The notes beneath the pieces are model-generated. The model was not told where the DNA came from and did no database searches. It saw only the letters and a list, made by a program, of their open reading frames with translations. The position numbers and the translations under genes are program-made. Positions 52,491-64,000 of a stretch of DNA of 64,000 nt are shown one piece after another (within the stretch, counting starts at the first letter, position 1; each line of letters starts with the position of its first letter). Origin of the DNA: Oncomelania hupensis (Eukaryota; Mollusca; Gastropoda; Littorinimorpha; Pomatiopsidae); contig CM072513.1 of the NCBI GenBank assembly GCA_036898135.1, forward strand, positions 85,360,008 to 85,424,007, written 5' to 3'.

Positions 52491-53391
52491 GATCAGGGAT
52501 ACTGGTAGTGGTGGTGTTTTAACAGACATGAAAAACGTTTTGTGGCGTTGGCGATGATAACAATATAATGTCTCAGAGTTAAAAACTTCACAATAAACTG
52601 GGAAGGCCAAGCAGTCGGCCAATAGTCACCTGATAATACGTTGCACAGGCTATAGTTTGATTACAGTTTGCTCCCAAATGACTGTGTTTCACAGAACGAC
52701 GTAACATTAGGTTAACAACTTTTCAATGGATATTGCCTAAGTTAAGTCAATTCATATCAAGTCAATAATTCTTTATCCCCTCCCCCCCCCCCCAAACAAA
52801 ATAATAAAAAATAAATAAAAAGCACAAGAAGAAGAAGAAGAAGAAAGAAGAAGAAGAAGAAGAAGATGAAGAAGAAGCGTGAAGGCGAAATAAATAGAAT
52901 TGATAGCATTTTATATACAACGTCTAAGACAATTTGTTAAAGCAAATTTTATGTGTGATGTTGTTGCATGACCGCTGAAAATGGTAACAGTTTATATCGC
53001 TGCAATCGAATGGATTTTTCTATGACAAAATGTCGCGGTGGAGTACTTTCCCAAGTGACAGGTTTGTCATCCTACTTTTGCAAAACTCTAGAACAAAGGT
53101 TCAGCCAGGTCAGTTCTTTTATTAAAGAAATCTTCGGCACATTGGTTTTCTCTTATCTCAAGTCAAGGTCTCAATGTCTGTACGAACCGCTGGGAAGTGT
53201 AAACCGGCTGAAGTTGAAAAATGAAGTATAAAGTTAGTACTAAAAGGTAAGCACCTGTGGCCTAAGGGGTGTATAATGTGTAACATAACAATGACGACGT
53301 ACGCATTTATTTTGTTCAATTATTCTATGTGCGCCGTATGCGTGTGTACGCGCGCTTTGATTTATTCTGTTAAGATCAGGCGTCCATGAAT

Positions 53392-53412
53392 TATTATTAT
53401 TATTATTATTAC

Positions 53413-53485
<73 letters not shown>
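53392..53485. repeat. (TTA)n microsatellite
   Basis: About 31 TTA units, one ACT interruption. A 52829-52875 (GAA)n tract lies upstream. Confidence 0.97.
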
Positions 53486-54032
<547 letters not shown>

Positions 54033-54327
54033 TAGCAACAAGGATTTAACACATTTTATGGCCAGATGAAGGCAAAAGGAATACTTTTGGTCAATGCCGT
54101 AGCACATTGAAAAATACACAACAAGTTCACAACAGAAACGCAATAGAAACAATAAAAGGAGTATCTGTATAAAAGGTCACATAGTGAGCAGTCACTGAGC
54201 TATATTTTTAAAATGACGATGTTACAAGCACACGTCACGTCGGGCAAACATTGTTACCATGCAGATTAAAGATAGCCCTCCATTCAATCTCGTGTTACAC
54301 ACACACACACCACACACACACAACTTT

Positions 54328-54571
54328 GTAGAAACGCCGTTGTGATGACTTTCATGAAACTCTACATACGTTACTTTGACATTTTTACAAAGTTGTCCAT
54401 TTTTTGAAGCTATCCCTAACCCTAACCCTAACCCTTAACCCTAACCCTAATCATAAAACAGCTCTAACTCAACGGAGAACTATTTTGACGTCAAAATAGT
54501 ACGGCCTTCCAAACAAGTCAGAAGAAACCATGTGGAGTTTCATGTGTGGGTCATAAGAACGTCGTTTCTAC
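54328..54571. repeat. TIR-bounded unit carrying telomere repeats, copy A
   Basis: Bounded by GTAGAAACGCCGTT (54328-54341) and the inverted AACGTCGTTTCTAC (54558-54571). The inversion extends inward (CATGAAACTCTACA against GGAGTTTCATG). Inside are five or six CCCTAA units (about 54413-54450) and a perfect 20-bp palindrome CTATTTTGACGTCAAAATAG (54480-54499) with a CRE-like TGACGTCA centre. Flanked by (CA)n. Confidence 0.8.
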
Positions 54572-54599
54572 ATGCCCACACCCACACACAAACACACAC

Positions 54600-54652
<53 letters not shown>

Positions 54653-54670
54653 ACACACACAAACAACCGT

Positions 54671-54887
54671 GTAGAAACGCGTTGTGATTACTTTCATGAA
54701 ACTCTACATACGTTACTTTGACATTTTTACAAATTTGTCCATGTTTTGAAGCTAACCCTAACCCTAACCCTAAACCTAACCCTAAGCTTAACACAGCCCT
54801 AACACTGTTTTGACGTCAAAATAACGGGGTCCGTCAAAGGAAAGTACGTAGAGGTTCAAGTGTATGTCAGATTAACGGCGTTTCTAC
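54671..54887. repeat. TIR-bounded unit carrying telomere repeats, copy B
   Basis: GTAGAAACGCGTT (54671-54683) and inverted AACGGCGTTTCTAC (54874-54887). CCCTAA units at about 54753-54786 and the palindrome core TTTTGACGTCAAAA (54808-54821). Same orientation as copy A, separated from it by a (CA)n tract (54590-54660). Confidence 0.8.
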
Positions 54888-54892
54888 CTAGC

Positions 54893-54895
54893 CAT

Positions 54896-54974
<79 letters not shown>
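54893..54974. repeat. (CA)n-(GA)n microsatellite
   Basis: Short CA run then about 31 GA units. Confidence 0.97.
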
Positions 54975-54977
<3 letters not shown>

Positions 54978-55173
54978 AAATGAGTAAACAAAATAATACT
55001 GTCCGTACCCATCAACTCAAGCTCTCCAACCGCTAGACAATCGACGTTCCTTATAATAAAGAAGAAGAAGAAGAAGAAGATGAGGAAGAAGAACAAGAAC
55101 AAGAACAAGAAAAATGCGCTCACAGAATAGATAATAGAAATAGCAACAACCTCTATACCAATTAAATGATTAC

Positions 55174-55175
<2 letters not shown>

Positions 55176-55212
<37 letters not shown>
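55176..55212. repeat. (GT)n microsatellite
   Basis: About 18 GT units. Confidence 0.97.
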
Positions 55213-55216
<4 letters not shown>

Positions 55217-55257
55217 TCTAGGTGTGTGTGCGTGTGTGTATATGACTTGTAGAAGAA

Positions 55258-55620
55258 TCCTATCCTATCCTATCCTATCCCGTAACTCAAAGGTCGTTGG
55301 GTCACCACACATGATCGTTTAACCAGCGTAATCCATTTTTCTCTGTCCTCAGCAACCCTGATGGCTTTGCTCAGTGTCAAGCCAGTCCACTCTCGAATGT
55401 TGTCCTCCCACCTTTTTTTTGTCTCCCTCTTATTCTGCCTCCTTGCATCGTGCTTTGCAGGATGGTGTTTGCAAGGTCTGCTGCTCTGGTGACGTGGTCA
55501 TACCATCGGAGTTTCCGTTTCTTTACCACTGTGAGCATGTCACCGTTGTCCAATGGCTTGTGTGATGGTCTGTCGGAATTCGTTGTTGGTGATGTGCAGG
55601 GTATATGAAATGCCCAAAAG
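55258..55620 (-). mobile_element. RTE-like LINE 3' end with near-perfect target duplication
   Basis: Flanks TTGTAGAAGAA (55247-55257) and TTGTAGAGGAA (55621-55631) match at 10 of 11. (GGATA)n tail on the left, then the C-terminal coding region in broken frames. 5' truncated. Confidence 0.8.
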
Positions 55621-55639
55621 TTGTAGAGGAAAGCGGGAA

Positions 55640-57235
55640 GTGTATTGGAAAGTATGATGTAGTAACAAACATTAATACTACACTTGATTTATAATCATCA
55701 GGTACAGGCACAGTAGTGAGGACTTTGTAATAGACCTCTACGTTTGTAACTGTATTGTAAAACAGTCGCTGTCGTAATGTTAACAACGTGGTTTACTCGT
55801 CAAAGTGATACATCGATGATGTTGCTAAATTTAAAGTGGCCTACTTTTATTTACAACGTCAGGTTTGAACTTACAATCCAGGAACTTCGTTCCCCTAAAG
55901 TGACCCTAAGGTTGTTATTGGTTCGTGGAATAAGTGAGTAGTCTAAGCGAGCAGCACCGGAATTTACACAAGACTAAGTGATACCACGCGCTTGTGGATT
56001 TCTTGGCAGGCATCCAACATAGCTAGCGAAGCTCAAACAGTAGTATTAGATAAGCTTACTAAAGCAGATATAACATTGTTTAACTATGAAATACGATTCC
56101 ATTACATTGCGGAATTCATTGGAACGAGGTATGTGACAAACCAGCCAAACGGGAAACACAACGGTTGTCAGATTGTATAACTTTAACCAATTTTATATGT
56201 ATAATCATCAAATATTTCCTAACTAGAAAAGTTAATGTGCACTAAAAAAAAGGATTAAAAAGGTATATCTATACTAAATTGTTCAAAATCACTTTCTAAA
56301 TTAATAAATAAATTAAAAAAGAACGCCTGGAATACTAAATAGTCCGCAGATGTTCAATGCTATGTTTATATAGTACAAGTCTTTGAGTACATCACTTTCA
56401 ATTTGAAAGACTTTGTTTACTTTACATTTTGCATTGTTACTACGATAAGCAACGATGACATGGGTTGTCGTAGCTCAAACCAACAGCTAAAGTTTGAATT
56501 TTTCCATTTCCATTCCGACAGGGAGTGGTTCCCCCTTGTTTAACGGTACACCAATACCATAGCTGTATGACCTTGACCTTATTTCTGAATGAAGTACACG
56601 TTTTGAAGAGTGCGTCTTTGGGGCTAGGCCTGGGGAAGGGGAGGGTCTGTTGTATTAACCTGAAACGATAAGCCTTACCGAGCAACTTTTGTTTGTATTA
56701 TCTATCCTATCCTAACCTATCCTATCCTATCCAAAGTATTATCTATCCTATCCTATCCTATCCTATCCTATCCTATCCTATCTTATCCAAGGCATCATCT
56801 AACTGAACGCTACTCCGAACTGTTAAACAATTTTACAAAAGCAGCGACATCATTTTACATTTTGGAAATAATATTGTTTCTAAAACACTGATGCAACATG
56901 TACACCTTTGTCATGCAAAACAAACAACAACAACATCAACACTTTGTCACTGTATCCAACTTGCATAATCACGGAGAAATAAAGGGAATGATAGAATATT
57001 GAGCTTACATCAATTAAATTCGCCTGCAAGCCTCTTTATCTGTCAACAGCCTAGCCCACTGAACGAGTTTTCTACGAAGTCCAGGTTTGATCTCCATTTT
57101 TTTAAGCCGTGTTACCCCATCAACGTTGTTAGGGCCCCAGTTTTATTACTGCAGTTATTAGCTATCGTGGCTGCGACCGTATTTCCCCTGTGCTTATATC
57201 GAACACAGGCGCCGGTAGCTGGATATGTATCGCGT
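55640..57235. other. no gene recognised
   Basis: AT-rich. Contains two (TATCC)n runs (about 56702-56734 and 56747-56788) without an adjoining RTE body, so they may be orphan tails or plain microsatellites. Confidence 0.5.
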
Positions 57236-57243
57236 AGGCTACT

Positions 57244-57889
57244 CTTCATTACATTACATTACATTATTATTGCTTTAGGTCCAGCGGACTCCTCCGAGCC
57301 AAATCAGGACCGGACAACCCCTGATCCGCATAAAAGATCTGCTGAAACAACCCTAGTGGTAAAACCGAAAGCTCTCCACCAGCCAGTCACTTTACAATAA
57401 AGACATCCCACGCAAGGGACGGTTAGTTAGTTATATAGATTAACGTCCCCGGACACATAAGCGTATAGGGGACCGATGAGGGACGGCTGAGGCTTCACCC
57501 CAACTTATCGAACCCCCGTTTACAAAAACAAAATAGAATACAAACATCATTATAAATTATCAACAAAACACATACATATAAAATGCCTACATTGCTAAAT
57601 AATAACATCATAGGAAGCCCTAGTGACCACCTGGCAAAATGCGTCCAATATTCCCAAGCTGATCCAACAGACCTCATACACAAATAAGGAGTCTTGTCCC
57701 GGAAGAGTTTTCAAGAAAAAAGGTAGGAGACTGGTCTAGCAAAGAAGAAGATAGTATAGCAGATTGATAGAACAGAGCAGGAATGAGAAAGAGCAAATGA
57801 GAAAGACAGCGACAGTGGGAATTTAAAGCACTAAATTTCCAGAAAGTGGGGATACTATTTATACTGAAACCCCCGGCACCCCAACGGGG
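57244..57889 (-). mobile_element. GTCCAGCGGACT long SINE/LINE-like repeat, copy 1
   Basis: Flanked by AGGCTACTC (57235-57243 and 57890-57898). Begins with a (CATTA)n tract, the 3' tail of a minus-strand retroposon, then TTATTGCTTTAGGTCCAGCG and ends GGCACCCCAACGGGG. Nearly identical to 60947-61510 except for a 57-bp insert at 57423-57479. A short minus-strand frame is shared by both copies but no family is recognised. Confidence 0.8.
57423..57479. mobile_element. 57-bp insertion with 7-bp duplication
   Basis: GGGACGG is duplicated at 57416-57422 and 57480-57486; the sister repeat at 60947-61510 has a single GGGACGG and no insert. The insert carries TAGATTAACGTCCCCGGACA and GCGTATAGGGGAC. That motif also occurs at 2038-2069 and 16001-16037. 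GTCCCC and GGGGAC can pair as a hairpin stem. Confidence 0.75.
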
Positions 57890-57899
57890 AGGCTACTCA

Positions 57900-58370
57900 T
57901 CGTTACTCTTAGTTATTATAGATCTATAGTAAGTAACTGTCTATAATCTTCGGAGGGGCAGCGTCGCTTGTGGATCAAAGGGTATTCGAAGGTGTGTCGG
58001 ACTACTTGGGCAGTTTCTTGCTTTAGAAGTTCAGTTTGTAAAATCATCAAAGGACATTTATGCCTCAATAAATGCAAGCTGTCCATTTATTTCACTTCCA
58101 AGTTAGGCTTATGGACTACAGTGTGCAAACTCTATGAATTAAGCGCCGCCGCCATTACATTTGCCTTGTTGCAATTAGTCGTTTATTTATTAATTTTTTA
58201 ATTTACTTTCATGCCAATGAGTTCACCTGGAATTTCATTGTTATTACTTTTAAAATAAATTGATATTGTGTATCGATGTTCGTTGTTCAATTCGACCACC
58301 GCACTTTGCTTTTTCCTGATTTCTTTTTTATTTATACACTGGAAATACTTTGAACTAGTCGTCAACAGAG
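57900..58370. other. no gene recognised
   Basis: Non-repetitive sequence with short frames only. Confidence 0.45.
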
Positions 58371-58374
58371 CGTC

Positions 58375-58482
58375 TGTCTGTCTGTCGGTCGGTCTGCTAG
58401 AAACAAAGCCCAAGAACTATTAAACGGATTTTAAGCAAACTTTCATAGGAGCATTACCTAGGTTAATGGCCTGTTTACTTTG
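58375..58482. repeat. dispersed repeat, AAGAACTATTAAACGGATTTT family, copy 2
   Basis: GTCTGTCTGTCGGTC, AAGAACTATTAAACGGATTT, CATAGGAGCATTACCTAGGT and ATGGCCTG parallel 15283-15392. Confidence 0.5.
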
Positions 58483-59144
58483 GGTTTATGCTACAAATGT
58501 TTGTTTAAAGTGCGGCAACTCTTAGTGTGAATGCTACCAAAAAAATCGATGACGTCGAATTCTTGATGTCTAGTAACTCTAACCGAAAAAATGAACAGGG
58601 AAGTAGCACTGTCCTATCTACAGGTCAGCACCTCGACCTAGAATTCTTTGTTCGCTGCTACCCACTAAAAAAGGCGAGAGACGGAGAGGGAGGTCGACGA
58701 ACACTGGTGGCGTATATCAAGTCACTGGTAAACTTGAGAAGGTGCTTGCTACATGTACAGTACTCTTTGATTTTATTGACTGATTGATTTTTGTATCGAT
58801 TGATTGATTAATTGAATTATTCCTTAGTAGTGTGAATATCAACGCTATATCAAATTCCTATCATTCAGAATCAATTCATGATAGCCAGATAATTTATTGA
58901 TGGGCTCTTCAACTGTTGGGTTATATTATTTATGTCTTAAATATTTTATAAATCTACTTTTGTATATCCATTTATGTATTTATTTATGTATGTATTGTTA
59001 TTATTATTATTTTTTTTGCCTCAGTTTTCGGGTCCGCTTCAGACTTACTTTTTTTTTTTTTAAAATGTCCAGCGTTTGCCCTCTTCATAGGCTTTTATCA
59101 TATAATATGGTTATTCATACATCAGGCATATAAATTGATTGAAA

Positions 59145-60625
59145 CCTGGTTATATCTCAAGACAATTCTTCCTAATTTTGACTTCCAAGTCAAACAAAAT
59201 ACAAATATCAATTTCAGTACCATATTTAAATTTACTAATGACCATTTTTGTAATCAAAATAACATGGTTAACAAATTTAATAAATTTCATTGATATTCTT
59301 TGAGGGTTGTATCCCAAAAGTACTTCTGTCTCTGACAAAGTCACCTTGCGGTTTGTTTGTATATAAATATAGTTTATGCAGTGCGTTTGACCCGCGCGGG
59401 CACGAAGCGCAGTGCACATAGCGCTGTATTCAAAAATGCGTGATGGCGAGCAGCCTACTCTATCACACAGGCGCTCAAAGGTAATAATTTCGCCTTTGTT
59501 TACAATATCACTTACATAGAAGATATTTGCTTTCAGCCAATCTTTAAAGAACAAAAATATATTTTTATACTGCAATCATTATTCCAAAGACAGAAGTTTT
59601 TAATTACAATGTTTTGCCCATGCAATCTTAGTTTTGTCTTATTGTTTAGCCAGGTGATCAACACATTCTTCCAGAACAAAGATTTAACATAACACATTCC
59701 AGCAAAGTTTTTAACAGAAGCATCTGATAATCAGCACCCAGTTTTGAAAAGACATATTTGGGGAAAATTGACCAGGACTGTCCCGGAGAGTGTTGTAACT
59801 CCACGGCCCACGAAAGCAGAAATGATGCTTGCATTTCATTTATATCAATCATATTAAGGCCTCCATTTTCAATCGTGTTACATACAACAGTTCTTTTTAC
59901 CTTTTCAAATGCTCGGGTATTTGAATATTTTTTCTTCCACATAAATCTAAATAGCATGGTGTTGATTTGCTTCAGTACATCTTCTGGGATAACCAGAGCT
60001 TGCATTACATACACTAGTTGAGACAATAGAAAGGTTTTTATGATACATAATTTGCCACTAATACTCAAATTTCTCTTAGACCAAGATACAATTAGACTTT
60101 GTATGTTGTGAATACGTTTTGTCCAGTTTTCCTCTATAGATGATGCAGGAACAATGTTGCTGAAGTAAATGCCTACAATTTTCGTCTTTGTTTTCCAGGA
60201 GAGATCAAAGGGTTCTTCATCAGAGGATCGGTAGGAGCCTAGCCACATAGCTTCAGTTTTATTCATCTCCAAATTTGAGATAATGGAAAATGCAGTGATC
60301 AGTTGCAACACTCTCTCTAGATTGTTTCTATCACTTAAAAATAGTGTAATGTCATCAGCATACATCAATATTTTCAATACCGTAGCCGGGGTCACTGCAT
60401 AATGCGGGATGGGTAGCTGAAGACCTTTAACGTTGTTGTCAGCACGGATTTTAATGGCTAGAAGTTCTAGTGCAATAATAAAGCCCATCGGTGAAAACGG
60501 ACAACCCTGTCTTATTCCGCTATTAGCAGGAAAGCTTTCAGAAATCCAGCCCAAATAGTTAATACTACTCTGTGTGTTTGTAATTAATACTTGTACCCAG
60601 TGAACAAACTTTTCCCCGAAGTCAA
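59145..60625 (-). pseudogene. L1/Tx1-like LINE ORF2 remnant
   Basis: The larger part (60554-59658) encodes RT motifs SGIRQGCPFSPMGFIIALE and the catalytic MYADDITLFLS. The thumb region follows with WSKRNLSISGKLCIIKTFLL and LFRFMWKKKY, which is the L1/Tx1 type. A frameshift near 59700 and another near 59580 lead into the C-terminal part (DWLKANIFYVSDIVNKGEI, FERLC) ending at about 59150. Endonuclease and N-terminal RT are missing; the 5' truncation is at about 60625, next to TTA repeats. Non-functional. Confidence 0.8.
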
Positions 60626-60842
60626 ACTGTTATTATTATTAATACAATTATTTATATAGCGCACATATCTTAACGTGCATTGTGATTTATATGACGCCTT
60701 TTACACACACACACCCACACCCACACTCACCCACACACTCTCTCTCTCTCTCGCTCCCTCTCTCTCACGCGCACACACACAAAACACACACACACACAGG
60801 TAATTATATACCCCCACAAATCAAAAATCAATATACACTCCA

Positions 60843-60936
60843 CTATCCTATCCTATCCCGTAACTCGAAGGTCGTTGAGGCAACACAGATGATCATTTAA
60901 CCAGCGTACTCCATCTTTCTTGGTTCTCAGCAACCC
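60843..60936 (-). mobile_element. RTE-like LINE extreme 3' end
   Basis: TATCCTATCC tail and the last 75 bp of the family (GTAACTCGAAGGTCGTTGAG, GATGATCATTTAACCAGCGT). Truncated by, or next to, the repeat inserted at 60947. Confidence 0.75.
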
Positions 60937-60946
60937 CCGTCCAGAT

Positions 60947-61510
60947 TACATTACATTACATTATTATTGCTTTAGGTCCAGCGGACTCTTCCGAGCCAAA
61001 TCAGGACCGGACAACCCCCGATCCGCATAAATGATCTGCTGAAACAACCCTAGTGGTAAAACCGAAAGCTATCCACCAGCCAGTCCCTTTACAATAAAGA
61101 CATCCCACGCAGGGGACGGCTGAGGCTTCACCCCAGCTTATCGAACCCCCGTTTACAAAAACAAAATAGAATACAAACATCATTATAATCAACAAAACAC
61201 ATACATATAAAATGCCTACATTGCTAAATAATAACATCATAGGAAGCCCTAGTGACCACCTGGCAGAAAGCGTCCAATATTCCCAAGCTGATCCAACAGA
61301 CCCCATACACAAATAAGGAGTCTTGTCCCGGAAGAGTTTTCAAGAAAAAAGGTAGGAGACTGGGCTAGCGAAGAAGACGATAGTATAGCAGATTGATAGA
61401 AAAGAGCAGGAATGAGAAAGACAGCGACAGTGGGAATTTAAAGCACTAAATTTTCAGAAAGTGGGGATACTATTTATACTGAAACCCCAGGCACCCCAAC
61501 GGGGGTACCT
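60947..61510 (-). mobile_element. GTCCAGCGGACT long SINE/LINE-like repeat, copy 2
   Basis: Perfect 10-bp target duplication CCGTCCAGAT (60937-60946 and 61511-61520). (ATTAC)n tail at left, ends GGCACCCCAACGGGGG. 564 bp, uninterrupted version of 57244-57889. Confidence 0.85.
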
Positions 61511-61639
61511 CCGTCCAGATAGACTGCCAAACCAAGCATATCATATGTTGTATAACTTTGATAATTCTGGGAAGAATAATTGGGCATCAGGTGTACGTAA
61601 ACCTTTGTCTGTTTGTGGATTTTATTTTGTTTGAGTACA

Positions 61640-62755
61640 ACAGGGAGTGGGTAGCGTACAAATATTTTTGACAGAATTTAAAACAAGACTACAGGACATA
61701 TTTAAACAAGAATGGGTTGGAGCCTTAAGGGATAAATACCGTTACGAAATGTTTCGCTCCTTTAAAACTGACTTTGCTCAAGAATACTACATTGTAGACA
61801 TTGATGTGTATTGCTTCCGTGTGTTACACTCAGTTTGATGTTGGTGTTTTCTATCAGTATCTGATTCAGCCTCGATGCTTGAATTCCTGATAGTTGTGTA
61901 ACTCAGACTCGTTTATCCACGCAACCCGTCCAAACAGCATACAAGTCACAAAGTCGACGTATGAAGTTTTCCGCTTTTATTCAGCACACATCAACAACTG
62001 CATACAATTCTCAACTCAACTCAACAACTTTCACAGCAACTCTTTAAATCACTATCAACAACTTTACTATCAACAATTTCACTCACCAACAGTGCGGCAC
62101 ACAATTTTATAATCTCTCTCTTTTCCGGAAAGATTTCGAATACCGTAGAAATGACGCACTGCCACCAATCGAATAAAAGATCGTCATCACTGACTTACGT
62201 CATTCATCTCTCCACACATACCCCGAACCTTCTCTTACTTCGACAATCGTCCCGAACCTTCGATCGATGGTAAACAAGGAAATCCAGAGTATTCTCCGAC
62301 AATATCGACCAACGAAAATTATCAACGTTATACAAAGCCTCTCCTAACAACAATGCAAACTCAAATCAAAGGTAAATAAACTCCATTATTGAATACTTTG
62401 CAAATCGAAACGATTAGATCTATCGTACACGCTTCCGACATACTTTCGTTCGCGTTTCAACGTAACACCGTGTAGCATTGTCTTTACTTAGATTTGGAGT
62501 TCTGCCCATCAACAACAATGCCCACAGATACAATAAAGACGTGTTAGCTAGAGATGTGTATTGTTTGTAAATTTAAAAAAAACACTGTTGAAAATGAATA
62601 CCACTTTTGCATATCTGCCTCTTGTATAATGATCTAAGAACTCGTTTTTTATATAATCGACCTGCATGTATAACAAACCTAATTCAAAGAAAAGACCTTA
62701 GTCACGTGCGATCCTTAAGTAAAGTTGTATACCACGCATTCTCAAGACGTTGGTA
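61640..62755 (+). pseudogene. LINE ORF C-terminal remnant split by a solo LTR
   Basis: Before the LTR: TEFKTRLQDIFKQEWVGAL and YEMFRSFKTDFAQEYY. This is the segment that precedes the C-terminal zinc-finger-like region of several invertebrate LINE RTs. After the LTR (from 62473) the frame resumes with LSLLRFGVLPINNNAHRY, then in another frame CIVCKFKKNTVENEYHF, and further on LSKVVYHAFSRRW near 62755. Frameshifts and stops make it non-functional; no RT core is present. Confidence 0.65.
61822..62467 (-). mobile_element. solo LTR of the retrotransposon 2 family
   Basis: Inverted relative of the 636-bp LTR at 35050-35685, 646 bp long with a 10-bp length difference near 62080 and scattered changes. 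Perfect 5-bp target duplication CCGTG (61817-61821 and 62468-62472). It is produced by LTR-LTR recombination and interrupts a LINE remnant. Confidence 0.93.
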
Positions 62756-62759
62756 GAAT

Positions 62760-63200
62760 CTTTGAAGATTATTACATATATGTACTCGCAGTGTTTCATT
62801 ACGTTTATTTTCCCACTTCGGTGGCCGACGCTCGTGCGTGTGAGTGGTGTGTGTATCCGGCCTATCGTGTGGCGCGTGTGTATGGGCCTATGGGCCTATG
62901 GCCAAATCTCTCTATATAAATTGCTTAGCCGGAAGTCCTTCTTCGCCTCTACTGTAAAGTTTGTCCGGTATGGACGCTGATCTGGGCAGGTGCTGGGCGC
63001 TACGGATCGGCCTACTGTGCGCTCAAAACCAGCGAAATCGTTATAGCCGACAGACATTTCCTTACCGAACGTTTAACCGTTTCTGAGATAAATAAATAAA
63101 CAAAATGTCCACAAACTGCAATAGCCTCATTCCGCGCGCTTCCATTAAAAATCAAATTGAGGTTTCAGCATGTTTTCCCATATAGACTAAAAAATTGACG
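62760..63200. other. no gene recognised
   Basis: Contains GGGCCTATGGGCCTATGG and GTGTGTGT-rich stretches; nothing else identified. Confidence 0.4.
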
Positions 63201-63208
63201 GTCTTTAT

Positions 63209-63283
63209 ACGAAGCCTTGGTAGTTCACTTAGTAAAACATTCGCCTATCGTGCAGGTGACCCAAGTTCAAATCTCACGCGGGA
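63209..63283 (+). pseudogene. tRNA-like sequence (tRNA pseudogene or SINE head)
   Basis: CCTTGGTAGTTCACTTAGTA resembles an A box and GTTCAAATCTC a B box at tRNA spacing, with an anticodon-arm-like segment between. The acceptor ends do not pair, so it is not a working tRNA gene. Confidence 0.45.
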
Positions 63284-63356
63284 CATTTTTTTATATATTT
63301 TTTTTTACACTACAATATGGATATTTTTATTTTTAATTTAGGCTTTTTACCTTTAA

Positions 63357-63690
<334 letters not shown>

Positions 63691-63714
63691 GGATTGGGAT
63701 GGGGTGGTACGTGT

Positions 63715-64000
63715 AGGTAAAAGGGGGCTACGAGTAGGTTTAAAGGGGCATGGGTAGGCATAACGGGGATACGGGTATATATAAGGGGGTATGGTGATGG
63801 TCGATTCCTTTCATCCATACATGCGAAACGATCAACGGGGAAGTATCAAGGAGGGTACAGGTAGGTTACAAGGGGGGTACGGAAGGTATCAAGGGGGTAT
63901 GGGAAGGTATCAAGGGGGTATGGGGAGGTATCAAGTGGGTTCGGGGAGATATCAAGGGGGTATGGTGAGGCATCATGGGGGGGACGGGGAGATATCAGGG
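63715..64000. repeat. GGGGGTATGGG-type minisatellite, cut by the window end
   Basis: Units of about 20-21 bp such as TATCAAGGGGGTATGGGGAG repeat with variation from about 63830; looser GGGGNTACGGGTAGG units occur from 63715. It continues past the window. Confidence 0.85.

Noticed and set aside
54413..54450. Chromosome-fusion telomere remnant
   Set aside because: The telomere repeats are short and lie inside a unit with inverted ends that occurs twice in the same orientation; a fusion would give head-to-head arrays.
63209..63283. Functional tRNA gene
   Set aside because: A and B boxes are recognisable but the acceptor stem does not pair.

Overview
This is a repeat-rich animal nuclear genome window and contains no bacterial or viral operon structure. 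It has large intron-split genes, dense di-, tri- and tetranucleotide microsatellites, TTAGGG telomere-type repeats and many retrotransposon families. A gastropod mollusc is the best guess. That rests on an endogenous family-10 glycoside hydrolase with a carbohydrate-binding module (a gene type known from herbivorous snails), on Gmr1-like Ty3/gypsy elements and on tRNA- and 5S-related SINEs. The species cannot be fixed from the sequence alone.

The main host gene is a GH10 endo-beta-1,4-xylanase/cellulase on the minus strand. Eleven exons with compatible splice phases run from 50639 down to the stop codon at 32811 and give 508 residues. The 5' end (signal peptide and start of the carbohydrate-binding module) is not resolved; one further candidate exon lies at 51174-51227. 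Its introns hold most of the right-central sequence: a complete LTR element (35050-41081), a 35-bp minisatellite (41513-43050), RTE and SINE copies, and microsatellites. A second host gene is indicated by two phase-compatible minus-strand exons at 1133-1496 and 331-502, of unknown product.

Layout. 0-2 kb: unknown gene and a MITE. 2.4-5.5 kb: hAT element with a second hAT nested in it. 5.7-9 kb: SINE and RTE copies, including an RTE inserted in another RTE. 10.3-14.2 kb: inverted GGAGAA-type arrays enclosing a broken CR1/Rex-like retrotransposon and a FLYWCH (MULE-like) remnant. 14.3-19.9 kb: mostly non-coding, with short repeat copies. 19.9-20.7 kb: a GACA/GATA array ending in TTAGGG. 20.9-27.6 kb: LTR retrotransposon 1 (minus). 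28-32.4 kb: SINE, microsatellite and RTE copies. 32.8-51.2 kb: the GH10 gene with LTR retrotransposon 2 (plus) in its largest intron. 51-57 kb: microsatellites and a pair of telomere-repeat units. 57-64 kb: two copies of a long SINE- or LINE-like repeat, an L1/Tx1-like remnant, a solo LTR inside a LINE remnant, and a minisatellite running off the window end.

Both LTR elements keep perfect 5-bp target duplications and nearly identical LTRs, so they inserted recently. Both show the unusual gag-protease-integrase-then-RT order, and both have lost most or all of the RT region by internal deletion, so neither looks autonomous.
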